NCBI RefSeq assembly: GCF_008831285.2
Contig: NC_045140.1
Location: forward strand, 17,792,370 to 17,856,369
Direction: 5' to 3'
DNA from: Nymphaea colorata
Taxonomy: Eukaryota > Streptophyta > Magnoliopsida > Nymphaeales > Nymphaeaceae
Length of the DNA: 64,000 nucleotides
Program-made: the position numbers and the translations under genes
Shown: in pieces, positions 10,902 through 24,310 of the stretch
Layout: every line of letters begins with the position of its first letter
Position numbering within the stretch: the stretch's first letter is position 1
The notes under the pieces: generated by a model
The model's database searches: none
What the model was told of the DNA's origin: nothing
Seen by the model: only the letters and a program-made list of their open reading frames with translations

Positions 10902-13900
10902 TCAACTTCGTCTAAATGAATTGCTATTTACAGTCGATTCTAAAGATGCTATCGATAAGTGATACGGTTTTAAATTCTTCTCCATTTCTCTTGCAATTTG
11001 AACGTCAGAGGGCCTGAACTGCTGCTTGATAAGCTTTAAGACAAAATGTGGCATTCCTGCTGCTACAAGGATGAGAATCAGGACCAGCCAAAACGATGGA
11101 CATGCAACAAAATGGTAGATTGCCCTGCCAAGATCAGAAATGCAAGTTAGCTCAGAAGAAAGAGAAAAAAAGTGAGAGAGATATTACAAAATCTGGGTTA
11201 GCATAAGTACCAATATCCTGGTAGCTGTCGTATGGAGTCAATAACGATTACACAAATGCAAGTGGCGAGAACAGAGCCCCATAAAACAGCATGAGTAATC
11301 CAAGTCCAACACATTATATCCATGGCAAAGTGAATGCTCACAAGTATTACTAGAGCCAGGATCAGCAGATCACCCATACGTGATGCATCCATTGTGCTAT
11401 TTCGGTACGTGAAATAAGGCACGTAGAAGATTACTGCACTTTGCCACAATGTCTCCAGCATAAGCAACCAAAACAATCCAGCATTGTAGCACTCGGACCT
11501 CTGCCCAGCTCCATAAAGTTGTGGATACTTGAGCAAGGTCTTATGGCTTAAATCTTTCTCTAGGATGCTGATGACGACAGTGGGCAGAGTTGTATAGATG
11601 ATAGAATATAACACCAAGCTCCACCCTGTGATCGTTGAAGTTGACGTATATGCTGTGTAAAGTTCATACCTGTAACCAAGATAGATTTTAAGGGTGTTAT
11701 TTGCATGACCTGCACCCTGCTCTATAGTTCTTTTCTTATCTTAAACGTAATGCTTACCAGAAGAGTAGAAGTACAAGAACTGCATTCTTGTAGAAATTGT
11801 ACAGTACCATGTATCCCATCCTCTGGTAATTCCAATGCCCATGGACCAATAGCAGGGGCACTAGAAACCTGAACTGCCCGATTGCAAAATCGGATGCCAT
11901 CACAGCTTGCCGACCTTCCTGGCCACTGATACCTACTCCAACGTCGGCTACTTGTAGCATTGAAACATCATTTGCACCTGCAAGGAAGGATCAAGAAACA
12001 ATCACTTCCGGTAAGCAAATTAAATATATGGCAGGGTGTTTATATGCGGCTGCAGCTAAACGAGTACAGAGACACATAGACATGTATGGTTTTCTATAGA
12101 CGCCAGAATTTCATTTATAGTTCCACTTTGTGAAATTGAGTCCCGCAAAGAGTCCTACGGTGCCCACGTAAGAAACTGTCCGTTCTCCTGTTTTTTATGT
12201 CAATGCGCCCATCTAGTCCTTCTAGAAGCAACGATTAGTTGTCTTCCACAAAGATGGGCAAACCAATTAAAATTTTGGTCGCTTGCAGTGGATTTTCAAG
12301 AATTCAAATGTAGTCATCTGATTTTAGTAAAACTTATTCTAGTCACTGACAGCAATACCATCAATATTTCAAAATTGAAACTGGATAATCCAGCAGACAG
12401 GTATGGATGTGAGTGGTCTACTCTAAAATTTCACCATATCTTCACATATATGAACTAGTAGTAAAACTCACCATCTCCAATGGCAAGGGTCATGTCGTCT
12501 GTCCTGTTCTTTATAAGGGCAACTATCCCAGCTTTCTGCATTGGAGCCACTCGACAGCATAACACTACATCACATTTTGTAGCTAATTGGAACAGCTAGA
12601 TATAAGAAGACAAAGACCGAACAGGCATGAAAAATCAGTGACAGAGAAAATAATGCAGCTGGAAACATTAGGATAAAAACAGAGGTGTCTGCTGAAAGTT
12701 TTACCTCATCTTCCAACTCAGATTCAAGAATATAAACGAGGCTGGTACCATCAATAATTAAGGCCACCTGTTTTGGGTTACTAACTCTCCCTTCCGTTGG
12801 TTTCATACCTTCTACTAAGCGTTCACTGACTATAACTTTAGCCTCCTGAAGTCTCTTTCGACAAGACTCGTTCGAGTCGCTATTTATTATAATTTGCACC
12901 ATGTCCTCTGTAAGAAGGCTGCAAGAGTACCCAATTGAAATGGCTGTTTCTTGCTTATCCCCTGTCAACACCCACACCTTGATCCCTGCTCGCCTGAGAG
13001 ATTCTATAGCTTCCGGAACACCTCCCTGAAGCTTATCTTCAATTGCAGAAGCTCCCAAAAGGCTGAGATTGCTCTCAAATTTGGCAGCAAGGTTCCTAAG
13101 TGAATTCACCCGGCCAATCAATGCAGTACTAGCCTTCTCATACTCCAACTGCCACTGCTTAAAATCTGAATCACTAAATGCTCTTACAGCAACAACAAGT
13201 GTCCTTAGACCGAGAGAGGAGTAGCCATGAAGATGCGCCTCTGTTGCATGGACCACGTCTAGGTCCATGGATTTGTGTATGGCACCAAACATCGAACTGT
13301 CTGCGCCCTTCACAAATAACTTGACAGCATTGTCAGGACAGCCAACTACCACAGACATTCTCTTACGGTCACTATCAAATTCATGTAAGCCCAAAATATT
13401 GAATCTACCAAGTGAACACAAGGAAAGCATATTCATGAGTTACAAACAAAAGAAGTATGGCTGTAAAAAAATAAACAAGAATGCATGTAAACTACCTTTG
13501 TTTCTTTCCTTGCATATCAATATCAATGTGGCCAGAAGTTCGTTCGACGAGTGTATAGCCATGGGCGGCAGCAGCATAAACCAGTGCCTGTTCGTCCGGA
13601 GATTCTCCTTGATAATCAATCAACATCACATTCTCGTCTGAGGTCTCAAGAGTCAGAGGAACTATAGTATTGCAAGCAGCTAAAGCAAGGAAGAAGTCTT
13701 CAGCGTGTTTCCTGTCCTCTGTACCAACCCCACTTCTCAGTAGTCGCAGCAGGTCTTCATTCGGCTTCACCTTCACTTTTGGCTTAAGAATTTTCCCATT
13801 CACTGCTTCATAGACAACGGATATAATGCAAGTTAGGAGAAGAAAAATCTTCAGTCTAAGGGATTGTAACTTCAAACCAGCATTTTCTCAGACCTTGAAC

Positions 13901-15484
13901 CAGATGGCTATCCTCCTCACTACCCACAAAGCTGTGGTTATAATCAACTCCTCGAATGCTTGCGCACCGGAATTCCATCTTGTTTTCTGTCAAGGTTCCC
14001 GTTTTATCTGAAAAAATATACTTAATTTGCCCAAGATCTTCATTTATATTCAGAGCACGACATTGGAACTTTGAATGCATGGCGTTGTCACTAAGCTTAG
14101 TATCCCTGGTCATAAAATACGCCTGGCCAAGGCGGACAACTTCCATGGATATGTAAAGAGAAATTGGGATCATGATCTGAAACATAATAACTGACATCAT
14201 AAATGTGAACAGTATCTCCCTGATTTTTCCATAGTACTTGTAGTCATCATTGTTTTTAGTGAAATCTTGTTTCCGGAAAAATGGAGCAATATTAAGCCCA
14301 TCCTCGTGGCGAACGATCCAGACGCCAAACAATGTTGTGATTATAGAGCACAGAGCAATCAGAAAGAAGGATAAAACAATTATCTCCCTGTTCATCTGCA
14401 TTTCCAGCCGACTACGCTTTGATGGGGCGCCGGAGCTGTTCAACATTGCCTTTGTCTCTTTGCCAGTGTAAACCGCAACTCCCACTGCCCATGCAGTATT
14501 CTTCAGCTCACAACCTCGAAGAACAATGTTCGATGGTCCTAGCGAGAACCTTTTCCCATCGAGTTCCATATAGGCCTGGAAGCCATAGATGTTCCGATTC
14601 GGGTTTTCGCACCTAATGAACCCAGAGATGCCCTCCTTCTCAGGCATTCTGGAGAGTGTTTCCTGCTTGGCGTACCTCGTTTTCAGATTGGATTCTCCGT
14701 CTAAATTGGTGGTCTGGACATAAGCCACACCGGTGGCATCACTGGTTGACAACAGTACCATGTCACAGGGCAGAGCTTCGTTAGCACAGACTTTAATGAT
14801 CTCACCTACATGAATGTCCTTCCACCTCTTCTGCTCGAACTTCCCGTTCACTAAAACATCAGCCATGCTATTGTTCTCTATCTTATCGGATCGATGGCGC
14901 CTCAAATCCTCGTAGGCATCCTTGATTGCAGTAACAAAAAGCACAAAGAGCAAGGGAAGAAAAGCAATTTCCTTGGCAAAGACTTCTAATTGAGGGACCT
15001 GATTCAGTGATGCAAGCACGAGGAAGTATATGTAAGCTACTCTGTGGAATTGCTCGAAGAGATTTCTCGGCAAGAAAGTGAAGATAGAATACTTTGCGGT
15101 TCGGATTTCGTTTCCGGCGAATTGGAATCGGTTGTTGGTCTGCTGGGAATCATTGATATACAATAAACGGGAGGCTTCCTCGCTCAGCTCCTTCTGAGAG
15201 CTTACAAGACCCTCAGAATTCCCACCTTTGGAGTCATGCCTCCTCCAATTCGAGCTCGAAATCCTGGCACTTTCAATAGAAAAGGCCGAATTCACCACCC
15301 CCAGACTAGAAACAGAAAATTCTGACAGATCCTCGTCGACAGAAAATCGAAACTGCCCAGTTTTTGACCACGAAGAGGCGCTCTTATAGGATGAGGAGGA
15401 ACTGCAGGCGATGTTGTTCTCATGATATTCTTCTTCTGCTTCGATTACAACTTGTTGCTTGTATACCGCGACAGGGTTGTCCAT
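10902..15484 (-). CDS. ALA1: P4-type ATPase, phospholipid flippase (ALA1 type)
   Basis: Seven exons on the minus strand: 13894-15484, 13496-13802, 12705-13404, 12472-12595, 11758-11977, 11211-11669 and 10902-11124. They total 3624 nt, or 1207 aa against about 1160 in Arabidopsis ALA1; phases agree throughout. Family marks seen: the actuator DGESNLKT, the phosphorylation loop [10 protein letters not shown] (Asp about residue 493), nucleotide-binding [13 protein letters not shown] and [27 protein letters not shown], the hinge [12 protein letters not shown], then the C-terminal membrane block with [17 protein letters not shown]4-ATPases move phospholipids to the cytosolic leaflet, usually with an ALIS/Cdc50 beta subunit. 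The start at 15484 follows an in-frame acidic, Ser-rich N-terminus. A 5' UTR intron (about 15755 to 15530) is possible. All catalytic residues are intact. Confidence 0.95.
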
Positions 15485-15860
15485 TCACGAAGGTGGGTTC
15501 TTGATTTCAGAGGAGACGAAGTTAGATGCACTAATTTTTCAGTTCTCTGAGATCGCATGGGGACTTAGGAGATGGGACGAAGTGGGATTTTTCTGAACCC
15601 ATATTCTCAACATCAAAGCGGTACTTTAGTGAAGATAAAAACATCAAAAAGACATTCAGTTCAGGATAAACGAACCAACTTCTCGCAACAATTTTCAGAC
15701 TAAAGAAGAGAAACAATGGAGTATGAGTTAAGAGAACATACAAACGTCGAGGCCTTACTTGGCTTCTTGGAAATGGTAGTGAAGACGAGGAGCAGAAAGA
15801 AAAGAAGGCGTTGAAGGGGAAATTGAAATGAGGTAAAGGAAGAAGAAGGGGTGGGCGGGG

Positions 15861-15881
15861 GGAGAGAGAGAGAGAGAGAGA
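15861..15881. repeat. (GA)n in the ALA1 upstream region
   Basis: GA repeats lie about 380 bp upstream of the ALA1 start codon and read CT on the gene strand. This is the usual core-promoter or 5' UTR pyrimidine patch of plants; its role is inferred only. Confidence 0.6.
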
Positions 15882-18800
15882 TTTATTATTCTCGTTTCCT
15901 GGCTCAATTGTTTAGCAAGAGTCACATTTCAAGCTTTTAGTAGCGTCCAATTGTAGTTGAACCAGAGCGTCGACCATGAACGGTCGCATTGAATGAAGAG
16001 TGAAAACGTCAAAATATATAATTGAATGAGAGAAAGAGAGCGGTCGAGAGGGAGAATATATTTCCTTCGACAAAGAAAAAGCAAAGAAAAGTAGGCCACA
16101 GACACACGACCACAGCCAATCTTGAGGATGCTCTCCCGGGGACAGCATTGCTGCCTCCCTTCCTCTCTCTTTCTATCTCTCTCTCAAGTCAATGCAAGAA
16201 CGAGAAGGCTATCTGTCAGAAGATCGGGTTTTATACGAACCAACCGACTGTAATTCGACGGAACGAGACATGGAGAGAGGGAGGACCAATTCTCAGCGGC
16301 GTACAGACAGGTTCATGGCACGGCTACCCATTCTGGGTCGTCGTGCTCACGGGTAATAGCAATAAGCGGCTCTCGATAAATGGTGGTGGGCACCATTTGA
16401 GCACACCCAAGCTTGTGCATTGGTACAGTAGTGCGTGACGATGCTTACGCTCATAAATACTGTGCCACTATGAAGGAAAAAGGGTATTCCACCTGTTTGA
16501 TTGAAGTCGTCCACCGAACAACTTTTCCATATGCAGAATATTTCCGGGACACATTCTTGGAAGAACGGTGAAAACAGTTAAGACCTGTAATCTGGTCCCT
16601 TTCCTCTTAAATTTATCCTACTTCCCAGTGTCTCCGTTCCAAATCCTTATGAATGCTATTTTTTGTATAAGTTTAATTTACATAAAAATAGATGCCAATC
16701 GTTAACATTAACTTGTAGGAGCAAAAAATCATGCAACTATATAAGCTAAATTTTGTAAGGTTTTAAAAGTCAAGAGCCTTGGTCTTCTCGACCCATAAAA
16801 TTCAATGTAGACATCAAAATTCAAGATTTTTTTATTCTTATATTAACATATCTATTGTATTTATCTAATACTTAAATTCACGAGAAATAAGTTACAACAA
16901 CGGAAGGTACACAAAAAAGAAGTATAATTTGAAGATGATATATAAACATAAGCTGGTTCTCAACGTAGATTGCAGGGTTAAAACAACAAGTTGATTATAA
17001 AGGTTTCATTTATTTAGGTCTCTCTCATGGATGCCTTTGAGAGATATGTGAGCATCAACAATTATCTCTAACATGAAAAGTGAAAACGTAACAGGTATCT
17101 TAGTTGATACAATGGATGGAGTAGGGGTTGGTAGGTGGCTTTTGCATCGAATTTTTCTGGTGTCAACTCTTTGTCGCACAAAAACAAAACCCCCAATATA
17201 CAATTTGAGCGACACTCCTACATACCAGTACATAGGGACACCAAGAATTAAATAAGTGTTTCTTCATACAACCAAGTAGTGGGTCTCCACTGCTGACCAA
17301 GAATAAGTACACCCAACCCAAGTGCCGCCACACTCATGAATAAAGTCAAAGTCTAATCTTGACTGTGACCAACCTCATAAATTCCTTGAATATATAATAA
17401 TAATTTTTTTCAGTGTAGAAAATGATTCTAAGCTGTGGTTTGAATCGGCAAAATTGAACCGCTGCCCGATTCGATTATGAAACCGATTCCTGCGCCTTGT
17501 GTAGTACAATAACAAGGCGGGTAAAAGACGACGGGACAAATTTCTAAGGTGGCCGTCCTCGTGCTTCCATAAAGTGAAGGGGACCAAACTTCGCTCCCCG
17601 TCCATTTCACATTGATCAAATCTTTCAGTGACGTGCGTGTATGGAGAGAGGGACCCAAGACTGTTTTAGGGGTCAACTCTGCCTATTACGCCATATTCAA
17701 TTTGGACCAATGAGGGACCTTTTTATATATATACTTCTAGAAACATGAAAATCAGGACCCATTTCTCATCAATATCACAATCCTATTGTTTGCAGTTCAA
17801 ATGAATAACATTATCGCAATCATATCGTTTGTAGTCCAAATGAATAACACTTATAGGAATTGAATTAACGACTGAGCTTTTACCAGCCTGCCAACCCTAC
17901 CGGCTAAACGATGAGCAAACTCATTTTTAAATGGCAAACCAATGGGAGTGATTACATGAGCAATGATGCTCTTAATGTGAAGTCATCTGCTTCGTCAGCC
18001 AACTTGCAGTTAGCGATGTCTCAATTTGGAACCAAGCTTGAGTTATTCAGGGTTGGCAATTCAAACTTTTGTTTTGAGCAAAGGGGCCACTTTTATGAAA
18101 ATGCTTGATTAATTGAAGAATTTGTCATGTCAGCAGGTGGGGGAGGTCTATACAATTTGGTTATTGCATATTGGTGCCCCGCATTCATCTTATTATGTAT
18201 TTTAAATGTCTAAGAATTTTTGAAAGGAATACAATTGAATGACCATGCATCAACAAAATAGTTATGATGGCTTTACGGCTCTCATGTCTCACTTAAATAA
18301 ACAGGTGAGAGAAGACCCAGTTTTGATTGACCCGAAAAAAAAATCGTCAGTAAAAGAGAATTACATCCATGGGAGCGCGATGTCAATGAACATGTGTGAA
18401 CATGGAATTTATGAAGCTTTATTTGCACGTTAACGAGGCACATGCTTGGATCACATCATGTCCCTGTTCATGCCAAACTGTTGTATGATGTCATGTTCAT
18501 CCTTATTTTCTTTTATGACCATGACAGGACATGCAGCCACCACAGGCTCACTGTTCATGCACATACTTATATATCACATTAATTATTTCTCATGTTACAT
18601 TTTTACAAAACTTTTGCCCAACTATATGTGTGAAATATGTGGGGTTTGTTGGTAGCTGGGAGACTGCCTTAATTTTGAATTGCTGAAGACGAGCTTGGAT
18701 CAAGGGTTTTTGGGTGGATCTCAAAATATGGTAATCATAATTATAGGTTTGAGAAAGAATTCTTTGTAGTAAATGTTCAACATAAATAAGGACTTGATTT

Positions 18801-20386
18801 TGTAAGCTTTGGATAATGATGAACACATTTATGAAATGGAATCAGGCCAAAAAAATGCTACCCATGAGCATGTTTTGGCTCACTCCGCCCATTAAGTCCA
18901 ACAAGTGCTACCAGTTATACTCTTGGATTACATATATTGATGAAACAAATTAGATAATGTTTTCTCATTGAAGAAATAAGTAGAACTTGTTTGCACTTTT
19001 TGCTGATAAAAATTAATGTTTAGAAGTTGTTTGCATCAAACTCTCTCTTGAAAAGAAGTTGCTTGGAATGGCTTAATAAGCGTGATGACTTAACATGATT
19101 TCCCTAATTTAATTTATAAAGCTTGAACATATGCATGACAAAAGAGTTCATACACTTAGAGAAGATTAACTAAAGCTAATATTGATGAATATATCAATTA
19201 ACAAGAAAATAGTTCATATATTTCAGAATTATGTCAGACCCATGTCTCACCCTTGTGGTTTCACGAATTTAAATATAAAGAGGTATGAAACAACAAATGA
19301 TTTTCGTTCCTCATGTATGTCTTATGAAAAGATTACTTGCTCTCATTATCATTATGTCTTGTCCATGTATCCAAGAGACATGCTATAATAGTTATATCAA
19401 TTTATCTCATATCAAGACATAATCAAAGCAGTAGCTAGCATAGAGTAGTGGAATAAAGATACACACAATAAAGAAGCTTGAACATTCTTGATTTTTCATT
19501 AAGAGTAGACTTAAATTTGTAACGCAAGCGTTTATTGAAATTTTCTCATAGTTTTAAGAGTGCATGCAGGTACCGGAATTATATGTTTTGACGTATGGAT
19601 CACCATGAGTCTAGTCCTTCTTATGACTCAAGTGTTTAAAGAAGCCCATTGTCTCATAATGTGCCAATCTAAGTTTTCAGATTCAGTTTTCTTGGCTATG
19701 TATAATGCATGTCTTTTCTAGAAGTTCGTTTTGATCTTTTCTCGTGTATGAAACTATACATTATTTTTTCTGTTGATCCCCTCCAGAAGTAAAGTAGGAA
19801 GCAATTAAACTAGGACGCTGGCCTTCGTTGGCAGTTGCTTTCATCTACATGGAAATCAGAACATGAACTTTTCTCTTGGGACTGGCTCCTCAGCAGCGAA
19901 AGAGGAAAAATGCACCTCAATAACTTTGCAGAGAAAAATTTAGGTTTGCAGTGCGTATGATGTGAATTCCAATTATGTCTTAACCCACAATTTAGAATTG
20001 TTCTTTCCGCTTCGTTTTCGATAGGCACTTGATTACTGACGAACTAGACGCGCCAAAAATTGGATCTGATTTGGGTGGAACACATTTGAAAATGGCGAAT
20101 TCTTTTTATCACATGGATCCATTTGTAACAGTTAGAGATGTTGGGATTTTGCAATGAGGTGCTTAGCTTGAGGAGCTCTAGATAAACCCAGTTTAGAGCG
20201 TTTCTCAATGACGGATCTTTTGCGTAAGCAGCAAAATGGAAATGAAAAGCTAACCAAGGTCAAGGATCGTGTTTGCCTCAAGCAACTAATCTTCAAAAAG
20301 TTTGGAAGATTGTAGATCTTTTTAAGACGATATGGGTCAGATCCAGAGTTGGCATGAGATTTCATTCTTGATGCCCTTATTTGTGT

Positions 20387-20452
20387 GTGAGAGAGAGAGA
20401 GGGTGTGAGGGAGAGAGACAGAGAGAGAGAGAGCGAGAAGAAGAAGAAGAAG
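20387..20452. promoter_or_regulatory. GAGA-rich leader before the 54-aa gene
   Basis: GA/GAA repeats run up to 13 bases before the ATG at 20465. GAGA tracts in plant leaders are bound by BPC proteins (family knowledge); the role here is inferred. Confidence 0.45.
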
Positions 20453-20464
20453 ATCAAAAGGGGG

Positions 20465-23400
20465 ATGGCGGGCGCGGGGGACGTTGCTTTCAAGGTGTTG
20501 ACCGGTGGGCTTGGTGTGGCCACCATCTACCTCACTGGCGTCTGTGCAGTCAACCTCTTCAGAGGATTTTCTTGGCATACCTCTCAACCTGTATGTTTGC
20601 TGCCCTCTTTCCTAACTTCCACAAATTGGCTTTCATCGTTTCAGGACTTCCCACCCTCTTCTTTTTTGATGTCCTTTGATGGTCGGACTTTTAGTAATCA
20701 AACGTAGTATATATCAAAGTTCGAGGATTTCTTCTTTTACAAGATACAGCCTAGGTTGGTCGTAGTTTTGGTTATTGATCTATCAGTTCATCTATCGAAT
20801 CAGGAGTCCTTTTGATGTGCTTTCTTGACAGATGACATTTATACTTTGGTGAGAAATAGATTTTATCTCGACCCAATTTTTGGGTTGAATTAATTGCTCA
20901 TAAAGAAAGTGCTGGTACTGAAGGTTAGGTTTTTCGTGGAGAAACGGTTTGCGACTAGTGAGATCTTTCGATTAGCGACAATGGTGGTTTTGGTTATGTT
21001 TTAGGTAAAGAAGAAAGGGCATTTATTCTGGATTCTCACATGCAGTGAGCTTGTTAATTGTTTTGAAGCATCCGATTTAGTCTGAGTGGGTGCTAAGTTT
21101 TTCTGTCCACTGTGATTATGATCATAGGATTTGTGCCTTTCTTTTTTACTTTTTCTGGTCGCGTTATTAGGGTTAGCTGGATGTGTTACTTCCGGAGAAC
21201 TGATGCTGGGGGTTAGCCCTGGAATTTATTAACAAAAAATGGGGAGAGTATATACATCAACAAAATGGGATCGGAGCGATCCTAAACTTCACACAACATA
21301 CGGCCTCCAGTTTGGAGGAGGCCGATGCCAAACTTTGCTGGCAATGGTTCTGTCCACCCTTCTTAGCAAATGAATCCCTAATAAAAACCAGCTTGTTATG
21401 CACTTGACTAACGGAGTCACCCAAAACCTGGTGTACAGTATTGTTTCTCAAGCACTTGCAGCAGCGCCTAATGAAACTTCCGTTGTTACAAATTACCTTA
21501 ATGATGCCATCAAGCCTATCGATTTCTTGGACTGCTCGTAGGCAGTGTAGGAGTAGGCTTCCTTCATCAGTAGCTCTACTATCATCACTCCAGCAAGCGA
21601 TGCCAAAAATAAAACGTCCACTACTTTCTCTCACTAAAGCAGACACATCCCTATTATCCTTGTTATGATGCACTGCAATGTGGATATTGTAGGCAGTTCC
21701 ATTCTCCCACCTCCAGCAGCCCCACGGTAGCCCAACCACTAACCATGTTTGGATAGCTTGCCTATCACTGTGCTTCTAGTCTCTAGAGATGATGAAATCA
21801 GTGCAAAAACTCCATAGCGCCTTACCAGTAAAGTTCATAACGTGTTTTCCCTCGTGCTTGCAGCTGTTGCGCCATTTCCATATATGCCAAATGATTACGT
21901 GCAGCAAATTCTTGCAGCACTTGAAAATGATCTTGTTTTAAATTTGCGAGAAGTCCACCAAATAAGAGCTTCCTTAACAGTTGTAGGTTGGAAATTACTC
22001 TGCCCAAACTTCCTTGTAACCAACTCCCACAGGCTTTTGATTTCCTTGCAATGAAGGAAAACATGGTTAATAACTTCTTGAGCTTTATTGCAAATATAAC
22101 ATCTGGAGGCAAGTTGAAGACCCTGCTTTTAGGCTCTTGCATCAACATGGATGCGACCTTCAACTGCCAAGTAGGTTGTCCATGTAGCACGGGGAGGGGC
22201 TCCAACTTTCCAAATGAAATTCCTCCAAGGCTGAACGGTGCTGCTAGCACGCAGCACATCCCAAATATGGTGTCGTAACAGAGGACGGTTGCCACGGTCC
22301 ACCCATTCTAGTATGTCCTTCCGGCTATCCTCAAGGACCGGAAGTTGCATCAAAATGCTCATAGAATCTAAAAACAGTTGGACATAGGTTTCCTGATCGG
22401 CAAGTATCTCCTCTATTGAGCAGTTTATGGTGTCTAGAACAAGGGGCCAATGAGTAGGTGCAATCATGTTAGCGATGATAACACCATTCCACCGGTCATG
22501 CCAAAATTTGACTGTAGACCCATTACTGACTCTCCAATGAACTTGTGATTCAATAAGTTGCCAGCATTTTATCACCCTCTTCCATAAAATGGATTCACTC
22601 CCACTGAGTTTATAATGCCACAAACTTTTCTTAGCTAAATATTTGACATTGACGAGATCAGTCTAAAGAGAATCTTGTGTGATTGCTTTGACCCCAAGAA
22701 AACAGAAGTTAGCCCTATTAACATCCGCCATATGCCGAAGTCCAACACCACCCTTCACCTTTGACTTACAAAGAGTCGCCCAACTGATAAGGTGCAACCC
22801 TTTTCCCTCCCTGTCGTCCCCCCATATGAAACCCGAACACAACCTGTCAAGTTTATGACAGATCGACAAGGGAATCCATACTACCATCATCCAATAGTTA
22901 GGGATAGACGACATGACATGTTTGACCAAGCAAAGTCTACCAGCATAAGAAAGTAGCTTCTGCTTTCAGCCAGCAAGCTTCTGATTAACTCTAATCACAA
23001 GATGTTCACATTGGCTCGCAGAGATGGCCTGGATTTGGAGAGGCAAGCCCAAATGTATGACTGGAAAAAGACCCCTTCTCAACTGGATGTGTTACTTGGG
23101 GTTTTATAGTGATTATACCTATCTGATGCATCTGACCATGAGAGTTCGAAAAGTCTTTATGTGATTATGGTAGGAAATAATAAATAGGAACCAGCTGCGG
23201 AAATGTTATGAGAACTGGTACTTCCTAACGTATCAGGCAATAAAGGTTGCAGGATATGCAGCACGATGTTGAGGCAGCCTAAGATGCCTAACATGGAATT
23301 TGAGCCATAGTTTCCACCGGCGGAGGCAAGATTCTAATCAAAAGGCCAAATACTACGTCCTGCACTTTGGAAGGGTATAGCAGATGAGGAAGCAGAAAGC

Positions 23401-24310
23401 AAGCAATTGACACGATGTTCTCGAAGCAAGATGAAAATCACCGAGTGAAATGATGGGACAGAAAAATGTGCAATAAGAGCCTTATGAGATGATATTAATT
23501 TCTTGATCTTTTCTTAAGATGTCACTGTCCATTTGTTACTTAAGAAAAATGACCTTTTATCAGACGTCTTCATATGATGAGTCCTGGAAGGCTGGAACAG
23601 CTCTAATTTGATCGACCTTTCCAAGTTTGCTAAGGTGTTGGCCCAGAGTTGATTTCATGTGACCAAAATGTTGAAGCAAATTCTTCTGCCTTGTTGACTC
23701 AGTTTACTTCATAATATGGATGAAGCGTGGTCTTGCTTTTCATTTTTTTTTTTTTGAATTGACCACAATTCGGGGTAGATAGTAGCATCCATTTATAACC
23801 ATCCAGGGCAAAATGATGATTACTTCAGGAAAACAGGCGATGAATTTTAAGTGCCCTACAGATCTCATTGATGGCCAGGACAGTGACCGGCATTATCCAT
23901 TTGCACAATATAAAAAAGGGTGGCTGATTACTAACATCTATGTTTCACCTTTGGTTCTAAACTATCTGATTTTGATAATATTTCAATTTTTTCAGAATAT
24001 ACATTGGTTTGCGTACAGTTTAGTTGTTTGTGTAGCTTGAATATTTTGTTCTATATATGGCTGTTTTTGTTAAAATTCTTCTTTATGTGTAACACGGAGG
24101 CATGCATGCTCCAGTGTATTTAAAGATTTGCTTCTTATGCTTTTTGCTGCTTGGAAAGTTCATTCTTACTATAATGCAGAGGTAGATAAATATCTCTTGG
24201 ATTAAGCTAAGTTTGGCCTTCCACGGACTCAAAATAAAAATACTTTTCCTTGTATCCTCTGTTTGTCACAGAAAACTGAGAAGGATGCTTCCCAAAATGG
24301 AAGACAATAA
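20465..24310 (+). CDS. Small single-pass membrane protein, 54 aa, two exons
   Basis: Exon 1 is 20465-20590 (42 codons, MAGAGDVAFKVLTGGLGV...), ending at the donor GTATGT. The most likely exon 2 is 24272-24310, after the acceptor TTTGTCACAG, adding KTEKDASQNGRQ and a stop, in phase. One hydrophobic segment spans residues 11-32; a short basic/aromatic stretch (FRGFSWHTSQ) and a charged tail follow. I recognise it only as resembling short conserved plant proteins of unknown function. The 3.7-kb intron contains a LINE remnant in the opposite orientation. The exon 1 frame has a coding-like GC level and a purine-rich leader. The second exon is very short and is the weaker part of the model; read-through instead would extend the frame with an unrelated tail. 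Confidence 0.55.
21245..23085 (-). pseudogene. LINE (non-LTR retrotransposon) 3' fragment, decayed
   Basis: The minus strand reads, in order, the end of a reverse transcriptase (HLGLPLQIQAI, KLLSYAGRLCLVKHVMSS, SGFIWGDDREGKGLHLI), a zf-RVT region (WRVSNGSTVKFWHDRW, FIWKVGAPPRATW, CYICNKAQEVINHVFLHC) and an RNase H-like end (about 21257-21690). Stops and frameshifts interrupt it, e.g. a stop where Trp is expected near 22968, and a frame change near 22130. The 5' part with endonuclease and the catalytic RT motif is missing. It lies inside the intron of the 54-aa gene, antisense to it. Confidence 0.85.

Larger units (their letters stand above)
15485..20464. other. Intergenic space between ALA1 and the small (+) gene
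   Basis: About 5 kb. The left part should hold the ALA1 leader and promoter. From 16440 to 20300 it is AT-rich with only short frames and no recognised gene. At about 17860-17920 the minus strand reads like a decayed tRNA-derived retroposon head, but this is weak. Confidence 0.6.

Noticed and set aside
21822-22623. Host genes on the minus strand within the intron of the 54-aa gene
   Set aside because: The frames are zf-RVT and RT pieces of a LINE with stops and frameshifts.
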